From an uncultured Campylobacter sp. (GTDB lineage: Bacteria > Campylobacterota > Campylobacteria > Campylobacterales > Campylobacteraceae): a DNA stretch of 6,089 bases. Location: positions 1 to 6,089 of the forward strand of contig CALHQN010000280.1 of assembly GCA_938036585.1 (NCBI GenBank), given 5' to 3'. The position numbers and the translations under genes are program-made. Positions 5,641 through 6,089 of this stretch are shown in pieces. Position 1 is the stretch's first letter, and each line of letters opens with the position of its first letter. The notes under the pieces are model-generated. The model was not told where the DNA came from. It saw only the letters and a program-made list of their open reading frames with translations, and did not search any database.

Positions 5641-6089
5641 CTAGCTACCCGAGATAAGTAAGTTATCTTGCGGATGTTCTTTCGTGTATAGTTTGTAGCT
5701 GTTGCCGAATGGTTTTCTTATGATATCTCCGTATTCTGCTGCATAATAGAGTACGTATCGCATATCCTCAACAGAATAAGCTCCGTCAGGACTTACGTCG
5801 TTGTATATCGTTGATTGTTTTATGCCTTGACTTTTAGAAACTATCTTTTGTACCTTTGACAATATATCTATATACATCGGATCGCGCTTTACGAAAAACA
5901 TGCCTATCTTTTTTACGGCATCGCTTTGTGGCGTGCTAGCAAATTTATAGGCTAACTGGCTTATCAACATTCTTAACTCATCGAAGTTACCTATTTTAAA
6001 AAGTTCGATCATTTCATCAGTCGTTCCGATTTTTAGCTTAACAGCTGCATCGGCACGAACATTGATAAAGTCCAGAGTCGGTACCGCTT
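5641..6089 (-). CDS. Unrecognised protein, C-terminal part (gene continues past the right edge)
   Basis: The minus-strand frame ending at TAG 5643-5641 stays open to the window edge (first full codon at 6087), giving 148 visible residues. An ATG at 6012 gives a complete 123-residue reading but has no convincing ribosome site, and the coding character continues upstream of it (VPTLDFINVRADAAVKLKIG), so I treat the gene as truncated by the window. The last 60 residues (roughly STIYNDV...MRYVLYYAAEYGDIIRKPF...YKLY) look like a small winged-helix module: helix, helix, then a basic beta hairpin. I recognise no catalytic motif. It converges on the terminase with a 25-base gap and no evident terminator. 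Opposite orientation and unrelated content suggest an accessory (cargo or regulatory) phage gene and not a structural one. Confidence 0.55.
   Translation of the reverse strand, partial: AVPTLDFINVRADAAVKLKIGTTDEMIELFKIGNFDELRMLISQLAYKFASTPQSDAVKKIGMFFVKRDPMYIDILSKVQKIVSKSQGIKQSTIYNDVSPDGAYSVEDMRYVLYYAAEYGDIIRKPFGNSYKLYTKEHPQDNLLISGS

Overview
The window looks like part of a tailed-phage (prophage) head-and-packaging module from an epsilonproteobacterium, most likely a Campylobacter-type host. The evidence is AT-leaning coding DNA rich in AAATTT and TTTTAA runs, short AT-rich untranslated leaders, and proteins of the P2/PBSX head families. A piece of unlike, GC-rich DNA sits at the left edge. 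No integrase, regulator, tail or lysis gene is in view, so this is only a slice of a phage genome.

Layout. Bases 1 to about 231 are roughly 62% G+C over the first 180 bases by hand count and do not resemble the rest. They hold the start of what may be a lexA-like gene running off the left edge. Bases 232-395 (minus) are a small phage ORF after the capsid gene, broken by an apparent one-base deletion. Bases 405-1298 (minus) encode a P2-family major capsid protein. Bases 1295-2086 (minus) encode an XkdF-type prohead protease with a coiled-coil, scaffold-like tail, and a strong internal ribosome site could yield the scaffold alone. Bases 2087-2264 are a divergent promoter region. On the plus strand follow the portal protein (2265-3281), two small unrecognised proteins (3385-3735 and 3745-4059) and the large terminase (4059-5615). 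From 5641 to the right edge, a convergent minus-strand gene of unknown function is cut by the window end.

How the genes work together. The protease-scaffold and capsid proteins would assemble a procapsid around the portal. The protease would then clear the scaffold, and the terminase (N-terminal helix-turn-helix, ATPase, nuclease) would cut and pump DNA through the portal. The two small proteins between portal and terminase may be head-completion or connector parts. The divergent arrangement (scaffold/protease and capsid one way, portal and terminase the other) recalls phage P2. In P2, however, the terminase gene lies next to the divergent promoter and the portal gene is distal; here the order is reversed and two extra ORFs lie between them.
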